DNA from: Clostridia bacterium
GTDB taxonomy: Bacteria; Bacillota; Clostridia; Oscillospirales; Acutalibacteraceae
Reading direction: 5' to 3'
Assembly (NCBI GenBank): GCA_017521425.1
Contig: JAFXCQ010000033.1
Span: 42,738-106,737 of the forward strand
DNA length: 64,000 nucleotides
The position numbers and the translations under genes are program-made. The notes beneath the pieces are model-generated. The model was not told where the DNA came from. It made no database searches and saw nothing but the letters and a program-made list of their open reading frames with translations. Shown piece after piece: positions 8,969 through 18,188 of the stretch; position 1 is the stretch's first letter, and every line of letters begins with the position of its first letter.

Positions 8969-10003
8969 ATGTCAGTTAAAGTTGCAATTAACGGTTTCGG
9001 TCGTATCGGCCGTCTCGCATTCCGTCAAATGTTTGGTGCTGAAGGTTACGATGTAGTAGCAATCAACGACCTTACAAAACCATCAATGCTCGCTCATCTT
9101 TTAAAGTATGATACAGCACAAGGTGGCTACTGTGGTAAAATGGGTGAAAATCTTCACACTGTTACTGCTGATGATGAAGCAGGTACAATTACAGTTGACG
9201 GCAAAACACTTAAAATCTATGCTAAAGCAGATGCAAAAGAACTTCCTTGGGGCGAAATCGGTGTTGACGTAGTTCTCGAATGCACAGGTTTCTACTGTTC
9301 AAAAGATAAGAGCCAGGCTCACATTGATGCTGGTGCTAAAAAAGTTGTTATTTCTGCTCCTGCAGGTAACGACCTCAAAACAATCGTTTACAGCGTTAAC
9401 GAAGATACTCTTACAGCTGATGATACAATCATCTCTGCTGCATCTTGCACAACAAACTGCCTTGCACCTATGGCAAAAGCTCTTAACGATTATGCTCCTA
9501 TCCAGAGCGGTATCATGAGCACAATCCACGCTTACACAGGTGACCAGATGATTCTTGACGGCCCACACAGAAAGGGTGACTTAAGAAGAGCAAGAGCAGG
9601 TGCTGCTAACATCGTTCCTAACTCAACAGGTGCTGCTAAAGCTATTGGTCTTGTTATTCCAGAACTTAACGGCAAACTTATCGGTTCTGCACAGAGAGTT
9701 CCTGTTCCAACAGGTTCAACAACAATCCTTACAGCTGTTGTTAAAGGCGCAGACGTAACTAAAGAAGGCATCAACGCTGCTATGAAAGCTGCTGCTTCTG
9801 AAAGCTACGGCTACAATGAAGACCAAATCGTTTCTTCAGACGTTATCGGTATGAAATACGGTTCACTCTTCGACGCAACACAAACAATGGTTTCAAAAAT
9901 CTGTGATGACCTTTACGAAGTTCAGGTTGTTTCATGGTATGACAATGAAAACAGCTACACAAGCCAGATGGTTAGAACAATTAAATACTTCGCAGAACTT
10001 TAA
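8969..10003 (+). CDS. gap: type I glyceraldehyde-3-phosphate dehydrogenase
   Basis: The 344-residue protein has the NAD-binding N-terminus [15 protein letters not shown] and the catalytic motif [12 protein letters not shown] around residue 150. It also has the phosphate-site segments HAYTGDQ and [14 protein letters not shown], and the C-terminal SWYDNENSY. It oxidises G3P to 1,3-bisphosphoglycerate in glycolysis. The frame opens 15 bp earlier, but ATG 8969 sits correctly behind TTTGGAGG. Codon choice is visibly biased toward GGC, ATC and AAC compared with its neighbours, as expected for high expression. It has its own promoter and a strong terminator and is not joined to pgk or tpi here. Confidence 0.97.
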   Translation: MSVKVAINGFGRIGRLAFRQMFGAEGYDVVAINDLTKPSMLAHLLKYDTAQGGYCGKMGENLHTVTADDEAGTITVDGKTLKIYAKADAKELPWGEIGVDVVLECTGFYCSKDKSQAHIDAGAKKVVISAPAGNDLKTIVYSVNEDTLTADDTIISAASCTTNCLAPMAKALNDYAPIQSGIMSTIHAYTGDQMILDGPHRKGDLRRARAGAANIVPNSTGAAKAIGLVIPELNGKLIGSAQRVPVPTGSTTILTAVVKGADVTKEGINAAMKAAASESYGYNEDQIVSSDVIGMKYGSLFDATQTMVSKICDDLYEVQVVSWYDNENSYTSQMVRTIKYFAEL

Positions 10004-10013
10004 TTTTAATAAA

Positions 10014-10046
10014 AAGCCTTGCAGTGAAAACTGCAAGGCTTTTTTA
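10014..10046 (+). terminator. intrinsic terminator of gap
   Basis: AAGCCTTGCAG pairs with CTGCAAGGCTT across a TGAAAA loop and is followed by a run of five or six T. Confidence 0.92.
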
Positions 10047-10050
10047 GTTT

Positions 10051-10110
10051 TAAGTTGTAAGTACGCAAGTTACAAGTATTTATAAAAATATACTTGTAAC
10101 TTGCAACTTG
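10051..10110. repeat. ACTTGYA heptamer repeats forming a 14-bp hairpin
   Basis: CAAGTTACAAGTAT (10066-10079) and its exact reverse complement (10090-10103) flank a 10-nt AT loop. The right side continues as successive ACTTGTA, ACTTGCA, ACTTGCA units. The same unit recurs near 50,410 and 50,800. Downstream, up to the next gene, lie two small hairpins: CTTCAT/ATGAAG (10148-10168) and GGGTG/CACCC (10172-10185). Confidence 0.65.
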
Positions 10111-10213
10111 CACACTATTAACCAACTTGTAACATTCCTAAAACTCCTTCATATACTGTTAATGAAGTTTTGGGTGTAATCACCCCCTTCAAGCATATTA
10201 AGGAGGAAAATTT

Positions 10214-11071
10214 ATGGCTGATAACAACAGAAATTGTTGCACAGAAACAAACCTTAATCACATCAAAGAAGCTATCTGCATTGATACTAACAGAGTTTAT
10301 GATTCCTGTGCAGATAAGGAATGTCTTAAAGATTTAAGAGTTTACTTAACTGACCGTGGTCAATGTATTCTTGACAATGCATCTTCTGTAAAATGCAGAG
10401 GCGCAGAAATTCTCAATTGTCTTGTAGAAGTTGAAAAAGTACCATTTAACAAGGGCTTTTATTCAGTAGATTTAACATTCTTTGTTAAGGTTACAGTTGA
10501 CGCATACACCTGCCCTACTGCACAACCTAATTTACTTGAAGGTCTTGTTACTTTCTCTAAAAAATGTATTCTTTATGGTAGTGACGGTAATGTAAAAATA
10601 TTCTCATCTAACTACATTGAAAATGGTTTTGATGAACAAAATGCAATTTGTAACGCAAACCCAAGAGCAAAGGTACAAACAGTTGAGCCTATTTGCCTTG
10701 ATGCAGCAATCTGCAGAGAATGTGACTGCTGTAACACAATTGCAGATTGCTGTGAGGGTAGCATTCCAAAGCATATCTGCTGTTGCTTTGATGGTAGCTT
10801 CAATAATAACTGCAACTGCGAAAAAGCGCTTAAGGTTACTCTTGGTGTATTTACAATTATTCAACTTGAACGTGATGTACAAATGCTTATTCCTGCTTAT
10901 GACTTCTGCGTACCAACTAAAGAATGTCAATGCCAGACTGAAGACCCTTGTGATATTTTCAGAAAAATCTCATTCCCTGTTGATGAATTCTTCCCACCTA
11001 ACCAAAAAGAGTGTAACCCTTGTAATGAGCAAATCCCTTACACAAAAGGTTCTTGCGGTTGCGGTAAATAA
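10214..11071 (+). CDS. cysteine-rich conserved hypothetical protein
   Basis: The protein has 285 residues and I count 31 cysteines, several in pairs or triplets (CC at 8-9, DCC, ADCC, ICCC, NCNC), ending in SCGCGK. There is no signal peptide or membrane segment. It opens with a segment I associate with an uncharacterised clostridial family (RVYDSCADKECLKDLRVYL). The middle contains alternating hydrophobic strands (GFYSVDLTFFVKVTVDAY, ALKVTLGVFTIIQL), suggesting a beta-rich core between Cys-rich loops. AAGGAGG precedes the ATG. It is monocistronic with its own terminator. In a spore-former a coat or metal-binding role is conceivable, but nothing in the sequence proves one. Confidence 0.8.
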   Translation: MADNNRNCCTETNLNHIKEAICIDTNRVYDSCADKECLKDLRVYLTDRGQCILDNASSVKCRGAEILNCLVEVEKVPFNKGFYSVDLTFFVKVTVDAYTCPTAQPNLLEGLVTFSKKCILYGSDGNVKIFSSNYIENGFDEQNAICNANPRAKVQTVEPICLDAAICRECDCCNTIADCCEGSIPKHICCCFDGSFNNNCNCEKALKVTLGVFTIIQLERDVQMLIPAYDFCVPTKECQCQTEDPCDIFRKISFPVDEFFPPNQKECNPCNEQIPYTKGSCGCGK

Positions 11072-11076
11072 ACAAA

Positions 11077-11109
11077 AAGAGAGTCTATGTTTAAAAACAT
11101 AGACTCTTT
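11077..11109. terminator. bidirectional terminator between convergent genes
   Basis: AGTCTATGTTT pairs with AAACATAGACT around an AA loop, with A-rich sequence on the left and T-rich sequence on the right. It can end transcription from both sides. Confidence 0.88.
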
Positions 11110-11112
11110 ATT

Positions 11113-12174
11113 TTATCCTTCGTAAACTAATTTACTTTCAATCATTTCATCAATATTCTCTAAATCGTACCATTTACCAAGAACTGGTACATTCTCCGCA
11201 ACCTTTTCGCCCTCAATAGCTAAAATACATTGCTCAACTGCATCGTAACCAATTTTGTATGAATCCTGTGCAACTGCACCAATAAGTTCAGGATTTTTAT
11301 TAGATTTCATCCATTGGATTTGCTTTGTACCTGCATCAAATCCGCAGAATTTAATATCTTCATATTTACCTGTATTAGCGGCAATTGCGTCGCTCACCTG
11401 TTTTACAACACCCTCGTTTGACATAAACACAGCATCTACGTTCTTCTCAACAAGTGCATTAAGTGCATCAACATAAGCATTGTTACTGTCGCCATCTTTT
11501 ACTTCTTTTATAATTTCGTACTTACCCTTTGTCATCATATCGCTATCGGCAAGAGAAATAAACTCATCAATAAAGCCTTTTGTTCTATCCATACCAGTAC
11601 CTGTCTGGTCATGTTGAATAATACCTACAACATACAAATCACCACTTGCGGCAATATCTGTTTTGATTGCGTTGAACAAGTTGCAGGCTGCAGTTGCTGC
11701 CGCGTTTGAATTTGAGGTTGAAACTGTTGAAACAATCGGGTTTTTACCTTTGTCATTCAATGCTTTAATATCTGCTTCCCAAATACCGCTATCAAACTGA
11801 ATAACTGGTATTTTCTGGTCATAGGCTTGTTCTAACATATCGGTAAAGCCCTCGCCAATAGTAGCAATAACAAGACCTGAAACATTGTTTGAAAGTGCAG
11901 TCTGTACCATTTCTTTCTGTGATGGTAATTCTGATGCTGTTTCAGAAGTTGGTCCACGGAATGATATTTTATATCCACCATATTTTTTAGCCGCATCCTC
12001 TGCACCACGTTTTACATTTTGCCAAAAAGCGTGTGACTCCCCTTTTGCAATAACTGCAATTGTTTTCATTTCATCGTTTCCGTCATTTTCGTCTGAAGTA
12101 TCAGCACAACCGCTAAAGCTTAAAACTATCAATAAAGCCGAAAGCACAATAGCCAACATTTTTTTTAATTTCAC
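11113..12174 (-). CDS. sugar ABC transporter substrate-binding lipoprotein (RbsB/periplasmic-binding family)
   Basis: The 353-residue protein opens with a lysine-rich signal peptide and lipobox LSFSGC, so it should be lipid-anchored outside the membrane. The mature part is a type I periplasmic-binding fold (KTIAVIAKGESHAFWQNVKRGAEDAAKKYG, later VDAVFMSNEGVVKQVSDAI and FCGFDAGTKQIQW) like ribose/galactose/autoinducer-2 binding proteins. The sugar cannot be named from sequence alone. The start is a GTG behind AAGGGGCG. It is the last gene of an ATPase-permease-binding-protein operon. Shared terminator with the cysteine-rich gene. Confidence 0.9.
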   Translation of the reverse strand: MKLKKMLAIVLSALLIVLSFSGCADTSDENDGNDEMKTIAVIAKGESHAFWQNVKRGAEDAAKKYGGYKISFRGPTSETASELPSQKEMVQTALSNNVSGLVIATIGEGFTDMLEQAYDQKIPVIQFDSGIWEADIKALNDKGKNPIVSTVSTSNSNAAATAACNLFNAIKTDIAASGDLYVVGIIQHDQTGTGMDRTKGFIDEFISLADSDMMTKGKYEIIKEVKDGDSNNAYVDALNALVEKNVDAVFMSNEGVVKQVSDAIAANTGKYEDIKFCGFDAGTKQIQWMKSNKNPELIGAVAQDSYKIGYDAVEQCILAIEGEKVAENVPVLGKWYDLENIDEMIESKLVYEG

Positions 12175-12214
12175 AATTAACGCCCCTTAAATTTAAACTA
12201 TTATCTTTATTCTA

Positions 12215-13213
12215 CTATTTTATTTTGGAAATTTCAACCTTTTTAGCGATTTTGTCTTTTATTCTATCGAACAGAACTGCTAAAACCACTATAACACCCG
12301 TAAGAACATAGGTTACATAAGTTGAATTTACATTTACATTGAATAGTGCAAGAACGAAATTGAGACCCGACCGGATAACTACAAGCATTAATGCACCGGT
12401 AACAGAGCCACCGACAGATGCTACACCACCAGTAGCAGAAGTACCACCTATATAGACTCCTGCGATTGCGTCAAGCTCCATTCCGTTACCGGTTGCGGTA
12501 GCAACTGTTACAAAAGCGGCTGACCAGAAAATTGCGGCAATTCCCGCAAAGCAACCTGAAATAATATAGGCAATTATTTTATATTTGTCAGTATCCACAC
12601 CCGAAAGTCTTGTCGCCTCTTCATTTGAGCCAATTGCAAGAATATAACGACCTGTTTTATTTTTATACATAAGATACATACAAAAAATCATAAATATAAA
12701 AACCCACACGAGCCCTACAGGAAAGCCATTATAATTTGAAAATGCTTTATTAAACCATAAGCCTGTCGGGTAAAAGATATTTGGAACACCCGCTAAAATT
12801 GCAGATAATCCACGCGACACCATCATTGTGCCGAGTGTAGCAATAAATGCAGGCAGTTTGAATTTTGCAATTAAAATACCATTTATCAACCCGAAAAATG
12901 TTCCGATAAGAATCATTACGGGAATTGTTGCCCACAGAGAAATTAAACCTATTGTATATAACTTACCCGCGACAACTGAAGAAGCAATACACACAGTACC
13001 TATTGATAAATCTATACCACCGGTTGCGATTGCAAAAGTTACACCAAGTCCCATAATCGCATATGGTGTAAAACTTTGCGCCATACTTATGATATTGTAT
13101 TTATTAAGAAAATTGGGATTTAAAACATAAAAAAGCAACACAAGAACAAATAGTGCGATAATTATAATTGCATTCTGCCCGAATTTCTTATTTATATTTT
13201 TTAAAGTATTCAT
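12215..13213 (-). CDS. sugar ABC transporter permease (RbsC family)
   Basis: This is a 332-residue membrane protein with about eight to ten hydrophobic helices. The BPD_transp_2 family hallmarks are present: GGIDLSIGTV near residue 65, GTMMVSRGLSAI, and AIAGVYIGGTSATGGVASVGGSVTGALML near residue 250, the region contacting the ATPase. It forms the channel of the importer encoded by the three genes. Its ATG overlaps the ATPase stop by four bases (ATGA), implying coupled translation. The gap to the binding-protein gene is 40 bp. Confidence 0.93.
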   Translation of the reverse strand: MNTLKNINKKFGQNAIIIIALFVLVLLFYVLNPNFLNKYNIISMAQSFTPYAIMGLGVTFAIATGGIDLSIGTVCIASSVVAGKLYTIGLISLWATIPVMILIGTFFGLINGILIAKFKLPAFIATLGTMMVSRGLSAILAGVPNIFYPTGLWFNKAFSNYNGFPVGLVWVFIFMIFCMYLMYKNKTGRYILAIGSNEEATRLSGVDTDKYKIIAYIISGCFAGIAAIFWSAAFVTVATATGNGMELDAIAGVYIGGTSATGGVASVGGSVTGALMLVVIRSGLNFVLALFNVNVNSTYVTYVLTGVIVVLAVLFDRIKDKIAKKVEISKIK

Positions 13214-14718
13214 AAATTTTCACTTCCACGCATCATAGCAAATTTCATTATATTTTCCTGATTAGCCTCCCCTATGGGAATTTCTTTTGTTATTCTCCCC
13301 TCGCACATTACTAAAATTCTGTCTGAAACGTGCAGAATCTCTGAAAGTTCAGAAGAAATTATAATTACAGATTTACCTTTTTCTGACAGTTGTTCTATTA
13401 AATCATACATTTCGCTTTTTGCACCTATATCTATTCCTCGAGTAGGCTCATCAAATATAAAAATTTCGCTATCCTTCAAAAGCCATCGTGCAATTATGAC
13501 CTTTTGTTGATTGCCACCCGAAAGATTGTTTACACTCACACTTAAAGACGGTGCTTTTGTTTTTAATTTGTCGTTTTGTTCTTTTGCATCTTTATTTGCT
13601 TTTTTATCGTTTACAAAACCGTAGTTCGAATATTTTTCTAAAGAAGAAAGCAATGAATTTTCTAAGACAGATTTATTTAATAAAAGCCCATGGTGTTTTC
13701 TGTCTTCTGAAAGGTAACAAATTCCTTTTTTTACTGCATCGGCAGGATTTTTAATAGAAACCTTTTTTCCATTTATAAAAATCTCGCCTTTTGAGAAACT
13801 ATCTGCACCCGAAATTACTCGGGCAAGCTCTGTGCGTCCTGCCCCCATAAGACCTGAAAGTCCAAGAATTTCACCTTTATAAAGACGAAAGCTTATATTC
13901 TTTAATTTTTCGCCATTATTAAGGTTTTTTACTTCTAATACAACCGGCGAATTATTTTTAACCCTACTTTTTTCCTTTTTAGTTGTTGTAATTTTACGAC
14001 CAACCATCATTTTTACAATTTCTTCATCTGTTACTTCTTCAGTTTTTACTGTGCCTATATATTCCCCATCGCGCATTACTGTGACTCTGTCAGAAACTTT
14101 TTTGATTTCATCCATTCTGTGTGAAATGTAAATCATTCCAATACCTTTACTTTTAAGTTCTTTCATAATTTTAAAAAGTTCTTTTGTTTCAGGCTCGGTA
14201 AGTGCGGTAGTCGGTTCATCTAATATGAGTATTTTCGAATCAAAAGAAATGGCTTTTGCTATTTCTACCATTTGTTGCTGACCAACAGTAAGATTTGATA
14301 TTTTTTCATTCGGATTTATATTTACACCAACATAATCTAAAAGTTTTTTAGATTCTATCTGCATCTTTTTATCATCTATAAAACAACCAAATCTCAATTT
14401 TTCGCGGCCTAAAAATATGTTCTTTGCAACAGTCAAATCGTTCACCTGATTAAGTTCCTGATGAATAATTGATATTCCTAAAGCCTGACTATCCTTAACT
14501 GAATTAAAATCACATTTTTTATTAAAACAGATAATTTCACCACTATCTGCTTTATAAATCCCTGTAAGAATTTTCATTAAAGTAGATTTACCGGCACCAT
14601 TTTCCCCCATTAAAGCATGTACTTCACCTGAACGCAAAGCGAAGTCCACACCCTTTAAAGCGTGAACACCCGAAAAGTGTTTTTCAATTTTTTTCATTTC
14701 TAAAATTGTTTTATTCAT
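13210..14718 (-). CDS. sugar ABC transporter ATP-binding protein (RbsA/MglA family)
   Basis: The 502 residues hold two ABC domains, as in RbsA. The first (about 1-235) has Walker A GENGAGKSTL, signature LTVGQQQMVEIAKA and Walker B ILILDEPTTAL. The second (about 260-500) has the degenerate Walker A GLMGAGRTEL, signature LSGGNQQKVIIARW and EIFIFDEPTRGID. Both halves power uptake by the downstream permease. I see no clear Shine-Dalgarno before the ATG. No sugar regulator or catabolic gene adjoins the operon, which leaves the substrate open. Confidence 0.93.
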   Translation of the reverse strand: MNKTILEMKKIEKHFSGVHALKGVDFALRSGEVHALMGENGAGKSTLMKILTGIYKADSGEIICFNKKCDFNSVKDSQALGISIIHQELNQVNDLTVAKNIFLGREKLRFGCFIDDKKMQIESKKLLDYVGVNINPNEKISNLTVGQQQMVEIAKAISFDSKILILDEPTTALTEPETKELFKIMKELKSKGIGMIYISHRMDEIKKVSDRVTVMRDGEYIGTVKTEEVTDEEIVKMMVGRKITTTKKEKSRVKNNSPVVLEVKNLNNGEKLKNISFRLYKGEILGLSGLMGAGRTELARVISGADSFSKGEIFINGKKVSIKNPADAVKKGICYLSEDRKHHGLLLNKSVLENSLLSSLEKYSNYGFVNDKKANKDAKEQNDKLKTKAPSLSVSVNNLSGGNQQKVIIARWLLKDSEIFIFDEPTRGIDIGAKSEMYDLIEQLSEKGKSVIIISSELSEILHVSDRILVMCEGRITKEIPIGEANQENIMKFAMMRGSENL

Positions 14719-14756
14719 AATGTTAGTAGTTTAACCGATTTTTTTCGTTTTATTTA

Positions 14757-15012
14757 GCAAGGAAGCAGGAAACAGGAAATAGGAAATAGGAAATAGGAAT
14801 TAGGTATTAGAACAAAGAAAAAACTCAGTTAACTGACCGAAATCAATTACCTGAGTTTTGTTTGATTTTATTAAATTTTAAAGTAATACGAATTTCACTT
14901 CTTAACTATTCACTCTTACTTCTTACCTCAATTATCCGTCCTACTGTCTTAACTTCTAATTGCCGACCGCAGGTCCCAAAATTTTCAATTTTCAACTTTC
15001 AATTTTCAATTT
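14757..15012. repeat. intergenic heptamer-array element (copy D)
   Basis: The left flank is a run of AGGAAAT units (aggaaac, aggaaat x3, aggaatt, aggtatt). The right flank is an AATTTTC array. Between them AAAACTCAG pairs with CTGAGTTTT, and a small GACC-gca-GGTC hairpin follows a GCCGACCGC segment also seen in copy C. On the minus strand this lies just past the MATE stop, so the hairpin may terminate that gene. The right array encodes the end of the MATE protein. Confidence 0.68.
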
Positions 15013-16329
15013 ATTTACTACTTTTTTATAAAAAGTAAAAGATAGCACCACCGCTAAAAGCCAACCAATTGGCCAGGATATCCAGATGCCAACAGCACCG
15101 AAGAAGTGCGAGAAAATAAATGCTAAAATTACTCTTAACACCAAATCGGCAAATGTAGCGGTCATAAAATAATTCATATTGCCTGTACCACGAAGAACAC
15201 CGTCGCACACAACTTTAAAACCTATTGCACACAAAAATGGTTCAACAATAATCAAAAACTGCTTACCAGTTGTGAGTGCCAATGTACTTTTGTCACCTTC
15301 CATAAAAAAGCCTATGAGCATTTCTGAAAACACGACATAGACAAATGTAAAAACACAAGCAGTTATTATAGAAAGTACCGCACCGCTTTTAAACCCCTCT
15401 TTTATTCTCTCGTATTTTTGGGCACCAACATTTTGTGCAGTAAAGCTTGAAACTGAATTACCAAAGGTAACAAGTGAATTAACTGCAAATGTGTTTAGCT
15501 TTATTGCGGCAGAGTAGCCCGCAATTACCGCAGAACCATAGCTATTGATTTCACCTTGTATGAAAACATTACCTACAGAAACAAAGCTTTGCTGCAACAC
15601 ACTCGGGATTGATATTTTTGAAATTCTTTTTAACATATCAAATGAAAAAATTTCAGATTTACCCTCAGTTTTCAATGATTTCAAATGATAAATCAGCGTA
15701 ACTACTGATAAAACCCCTGCAACACCTTGTGCTATGAATGTTGCCCAGGCAACACCACCAACACCCATATTGAATATTGCAACAAACACATAATCTAAAA
15801 TCACATTTGCAACAGATGAGAATATCAAAAAATAAAGTGGAATTTTTGAATTACCTAATGACGCAAAAACGCCATTTGCAATATTATACAAAAATAAAAA
15901 TATAAATCCCCCTATATATATTTCGAGATACAATGAAGAATCTCTGAATATATCATCTGGTGTATTAATAAGTTTCATAAGAGTTGGTGTTAATAAAATT
16001 CCGCTTACTGTAAGTATTGCAGAAATTACAACTGAAGCTATAAGTGAAGTCGAAACCGCAGTTTTAACCTTTTTATATTTATTGGCACCAAAAAGTTGTG
16101 AAATGACAACACCACAACCAATATTGCAACCAACCGCAATAGCATTAAAAATATTAGTAATCGGGTAAGATGCACCAACTGCCGCTAAAGCCGCCTCACC
16201 TGCGAAGCGACCTGCAATTACACTGTCTGCAATGTTGTACATCTGTTGAAATACAACACTTATAAACAGAGGAATACTGAAATTAATTATTACTTTACTT
16301 GTCTTTCCTTTTGTTAAGTCATTTACCAT
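14992..16329 (-). CDS. MATE-family efflux transporter
   Basis: The 445-residue protein has twelve hydrophobic segments in two related halves, the layout of MATE Na+/H+-coupled drug exporters. Family features are LFISVVFQQMYNIADSVIAGRFAGEAALAAVG near the N-terminus and the matching second-half segment PSVLQQSFVSVGNVFIQGEINSYG, as in the NorM/DinF branch. The substrate is unknown. It is monocistronic, divergent from the symporter gene. The C-terminus KLKIES and stop are encoded by GAAAATT-type repeats, so the tail was probably set by repeat invasion. Confidence 0.92.
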   Translation of the reverse strand: MVNDLTKGKTSKVIINFSIPLFISVVFQQMYNIADSVIAGRFAGEAALAAVGASYPITNIFNAIAVGCNIGCGVVISQLFGANKYKKVKTAVSTSLIASVVISAILTVSGILLTPTLMKLINTPDDIFRDSSLYLEIYIGGFIFLFLYNIANGVFASLGNSKIPLYFLIFSSVANVILDYVFVAIFNMGVGGVAWATFIAQGVAGVLSVVTLIYHLKSLKTEGKSEIFSFDMLKRISKISIPSVLQQSFVSVGNVFIQGEINSYGSAVIAGYSAAIKLNTFAVNSLVTFGNSVSSFTAQNVGAQKYERIKEGFKSGAVLSIITACVFTFVYVVFSEMLIGFFMEGDKSTLALTTGKQFLIIVEPFLCAIGFKVVCDGVLRGTGNMNYFMTATFADLVLRVILAFIFSHFFGAVGIWISWPIGWLLAVVLSFTFYKKVVNKLKIES

Positions 16330-16409
16330 TTTTTACACCTTGTTATATTAAGGATTTTAAAACTATATAATTATACAGCAACATTTTTCATTTTTCAAGG
16401 GTGATTAAA

Positions 16410-17750
16410 ATGAGTGGATTTATAGAGGCAGTCAGCGGTGTTATCTGGGGCGCTCCAATGCTTACTTTTTTCTTATTTATTGGTATTTACTTCACTTTTA
16501 AAAGTGGCTTTTTCCAGATTCGGGGTATCAAAAAGATTTACAACACAACATTAAAAACAATCTTTAAAAACAATGAAGTGACAGAAAATGGTATTTCGCA
16601 ATTTGGTGCTTTTTGCTCTGTTCTTGCTGCATGTATTGGTACAGGCAATATTGTAGGTGTTGCTACCGCTATTTACTCTGGCGGTCCAGGTAGTGTTTTC
16701 TGGATGTGTATCTCTGCATTTATTTCTATGATGACTGCATATAGTGAGAATTACCTTGGTATGAAATATCGCTTCCGTAATAAATATGGCAAAATCTCGG
16801 GTGGTGCTTTTCAGTACATTGAAAAAGGTGTAAAAATGAAAGGACTCGCTAAGATGTATGCGGTATTTTGTCTGTTATCTACTTTAGGTATGGGCAATAT
16901 GGCTCAGGCTAACTCTGTTGGCACATCTATAAAAACAGGCTTTGATATACCGACTTTTATCACAGGAATTATTGCGGTTATAATCTGCTTTTTCGTCATA
17001 AGAAAAGGTGTTAAAGGAATTTCAAAGTTAAGTGAATTTTTAGTACCGATAATGTCAATTTCATATTTATTTTTATCATTCGGTGTTCTTTTCATTTTCA
17101 AAGACAGAATAATTCCTATGATAACTCTGATTTTTAAAGAAGCATTTTCTTTAAAATCATTGAATGGGTTCGGGATGTTTAAATGTATGCGTTACGGAAT
17201 TTCACGCGGAGTATTTTCTAACGAAGCAGGTCTTGGCTCATCTACCATTATTCACGCAGAAGCAGAAAACACAACCCCTGAAAAACAAGGTATGTGGGCA
17301 ATGTTCGAGGTGTTTTTCGACACGGTATTTTTATGCACAATAATGGCTCTTGTTATATTAGTGAGTGGTTCCTTTATACCTGATGGTGGATTATATGGTG
17401 CAGAGCTTTCTGTTGCTTCTTACGGTGTTTTAGGTGAATTAGGTAAAAAAGGGATTGCTATTCTTACTGCAGTTTTTTCTTTTGCTTCTCTTATAAGCTG
17501 TTCCTTTTATGGAGAGAAAAGTGCTGAATATCTTTTTACACACAGAGCGATTAAACCATATAAAGCACTCTATTTAATTCTTGCTTTAATAGGATTCATA
17601 GCTTCACCACAAATAATATGGTCAATAGCAGATATTTTCAACGGGCTTATGGCAGTGCCGAACTTATTTGCATTGTTTCTGTTGAGGAAGGAAGTTGAGT
17701 TTCCTGAAAATATATATCACAAAAAAAGAAATGCCTTGCCACTTTCGTGA
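16410..17750 (+). CDS. sodium:alanine symporter (AGCS family)
   Basis: This 446-residue transporter has about ten to eleven membrane segments. AGCS signatures are GACIGTGNIVGVATAI near residue 75, GGAFQYIEKG, GMGNMAQANSV near residue 155, and RGVFSNEAGLGSSTIIHA near residue 270. It imports alanine or glycine with Na+. A GTG at 16401 is in frame, but ATG 16410 sits behind AAGGGTGAT and is preferred. At 446 residues it is slightly short of many homologues because the last segment is brief. Its stop codon lies inside the terminator hairpin. Confidence 0.92.
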   Translation: MSGFIEAVSGVIWGAPMLTFFLFIGIYFTFKSGFFQIRGIKKIYNTTLKTIFKNNEVTENGISQFGAFCSVLAACIGTGNIVGVATAIYSGGPGSVFWMCISAFISMMTAYSENYLGMKYRFRNKYGKISGGAFQYIEKGVKMKGLAKMYAVFCLLSTLGMGNMAQANSVGTSIKTGFDIPTFITGIIAVIICFFVIRKGVKGISKLSEFLVPIMSISYLFLSFGVLFIFKDRIIPMITLIFKEAFSLKSLNGFGMFKCMRYGISRGVFSNEAGLGSSTIIHAEAENTTPEKQGMWAMFEVFFDTVFLCTIMALVILVSGSFIPDGGLYGAELSVASYGVLGELGKKGIAILTAVFSFASLISCSFYGEKSAEYLFTHRAIKPYKALYLILALIGFIASPQIIWSIADIFNGLMAVPNLFALFLLRKEVEFPENIYHKKRNALPLS

Positions 17751-17758
17751 CAAGGCAG
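17722..17758. terminator. terminator between convergent genes
   Basis: TGCCTTG (17733-17739) pairs with CAAGGCA (17752-17758). On the minus strand the stem is followed by a T-rich tract (complement of 17722-17730), so it best serves the zinc-ribbon gene, while also lying at the symporter stop. Confidence 0.75.
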
Positions 17759-17795
17759 GCAAAATATTTTCATTAAATCAAATTTTATGTAAAAC

Positions 17796-18074
17796 TTATG
17801 CCTCTTCTTTCATTTTTGCAAAACATGCACTGCAATAAACAGGTCTGTCTTCGCGTGGCTTGAAAGGAACTTCTGCTTCGCCACCGCAAGCTGCACAAGT
17901 TGCTTTAAACTTTTCGCGTTCTCCCTTAATTGCTTGTTTACGAGCATCACGGCACTCTTTGCAACGTTGTGGTTCGTTCACAAATCCTTTTTCAGCATAG
18001 AATTCTTGTTCGCCTGCTGTGAAAGTGAATTCTTTACCACATTCTTTGCAGATGAGAGTTTTGTCTTCGTACAT
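17796..18074 (-). CDS. small zinc-ribbon protein
   Basis: The 92-residue soluble protein has two paired Cys-x2-Cys knuckles: LICKECGKEF with QRCKECRDAR, and ATCAACGGEA with VYCSACFAKM. Each pair of knuckles should bind one zinc. It belongs to a zinc-binding family common in Clostridia and Chloroflexi with no established function. GAGGAAG precedes the ATG. It is separated by about 110 bp from the sigma-factor gene upstream on the same strand, so it could be read from either a shared or an own transcript. Confidence 0.82.
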   Translation of the reverse strand: MYEDKTLICKECGKEFTFTAGEQEFYAEKGFVNEPQRCKECRDARKQAIKGEREKFKATCAACGGEAEVPFKPREDRPVYCSACFAKMKEEA

Positions 18075-18188
18075 TTTTAGCTTCCTCGCTTTTTATAATG
18101 ATGTGTCCTCCGACGGAATTGCACCGCCACCTTTAAAATAACGCTCTCCTTTTTAAGCTAAAAGGACATATATAAATAGTGCTGAACA

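Noticed and set aside
10617..11102. 161-codon open frame overlapping the cysteine-rich gene in another frame
   Set aside because: It is a by-product of the TGY-rich composition; it has no ribosome site and no family features.
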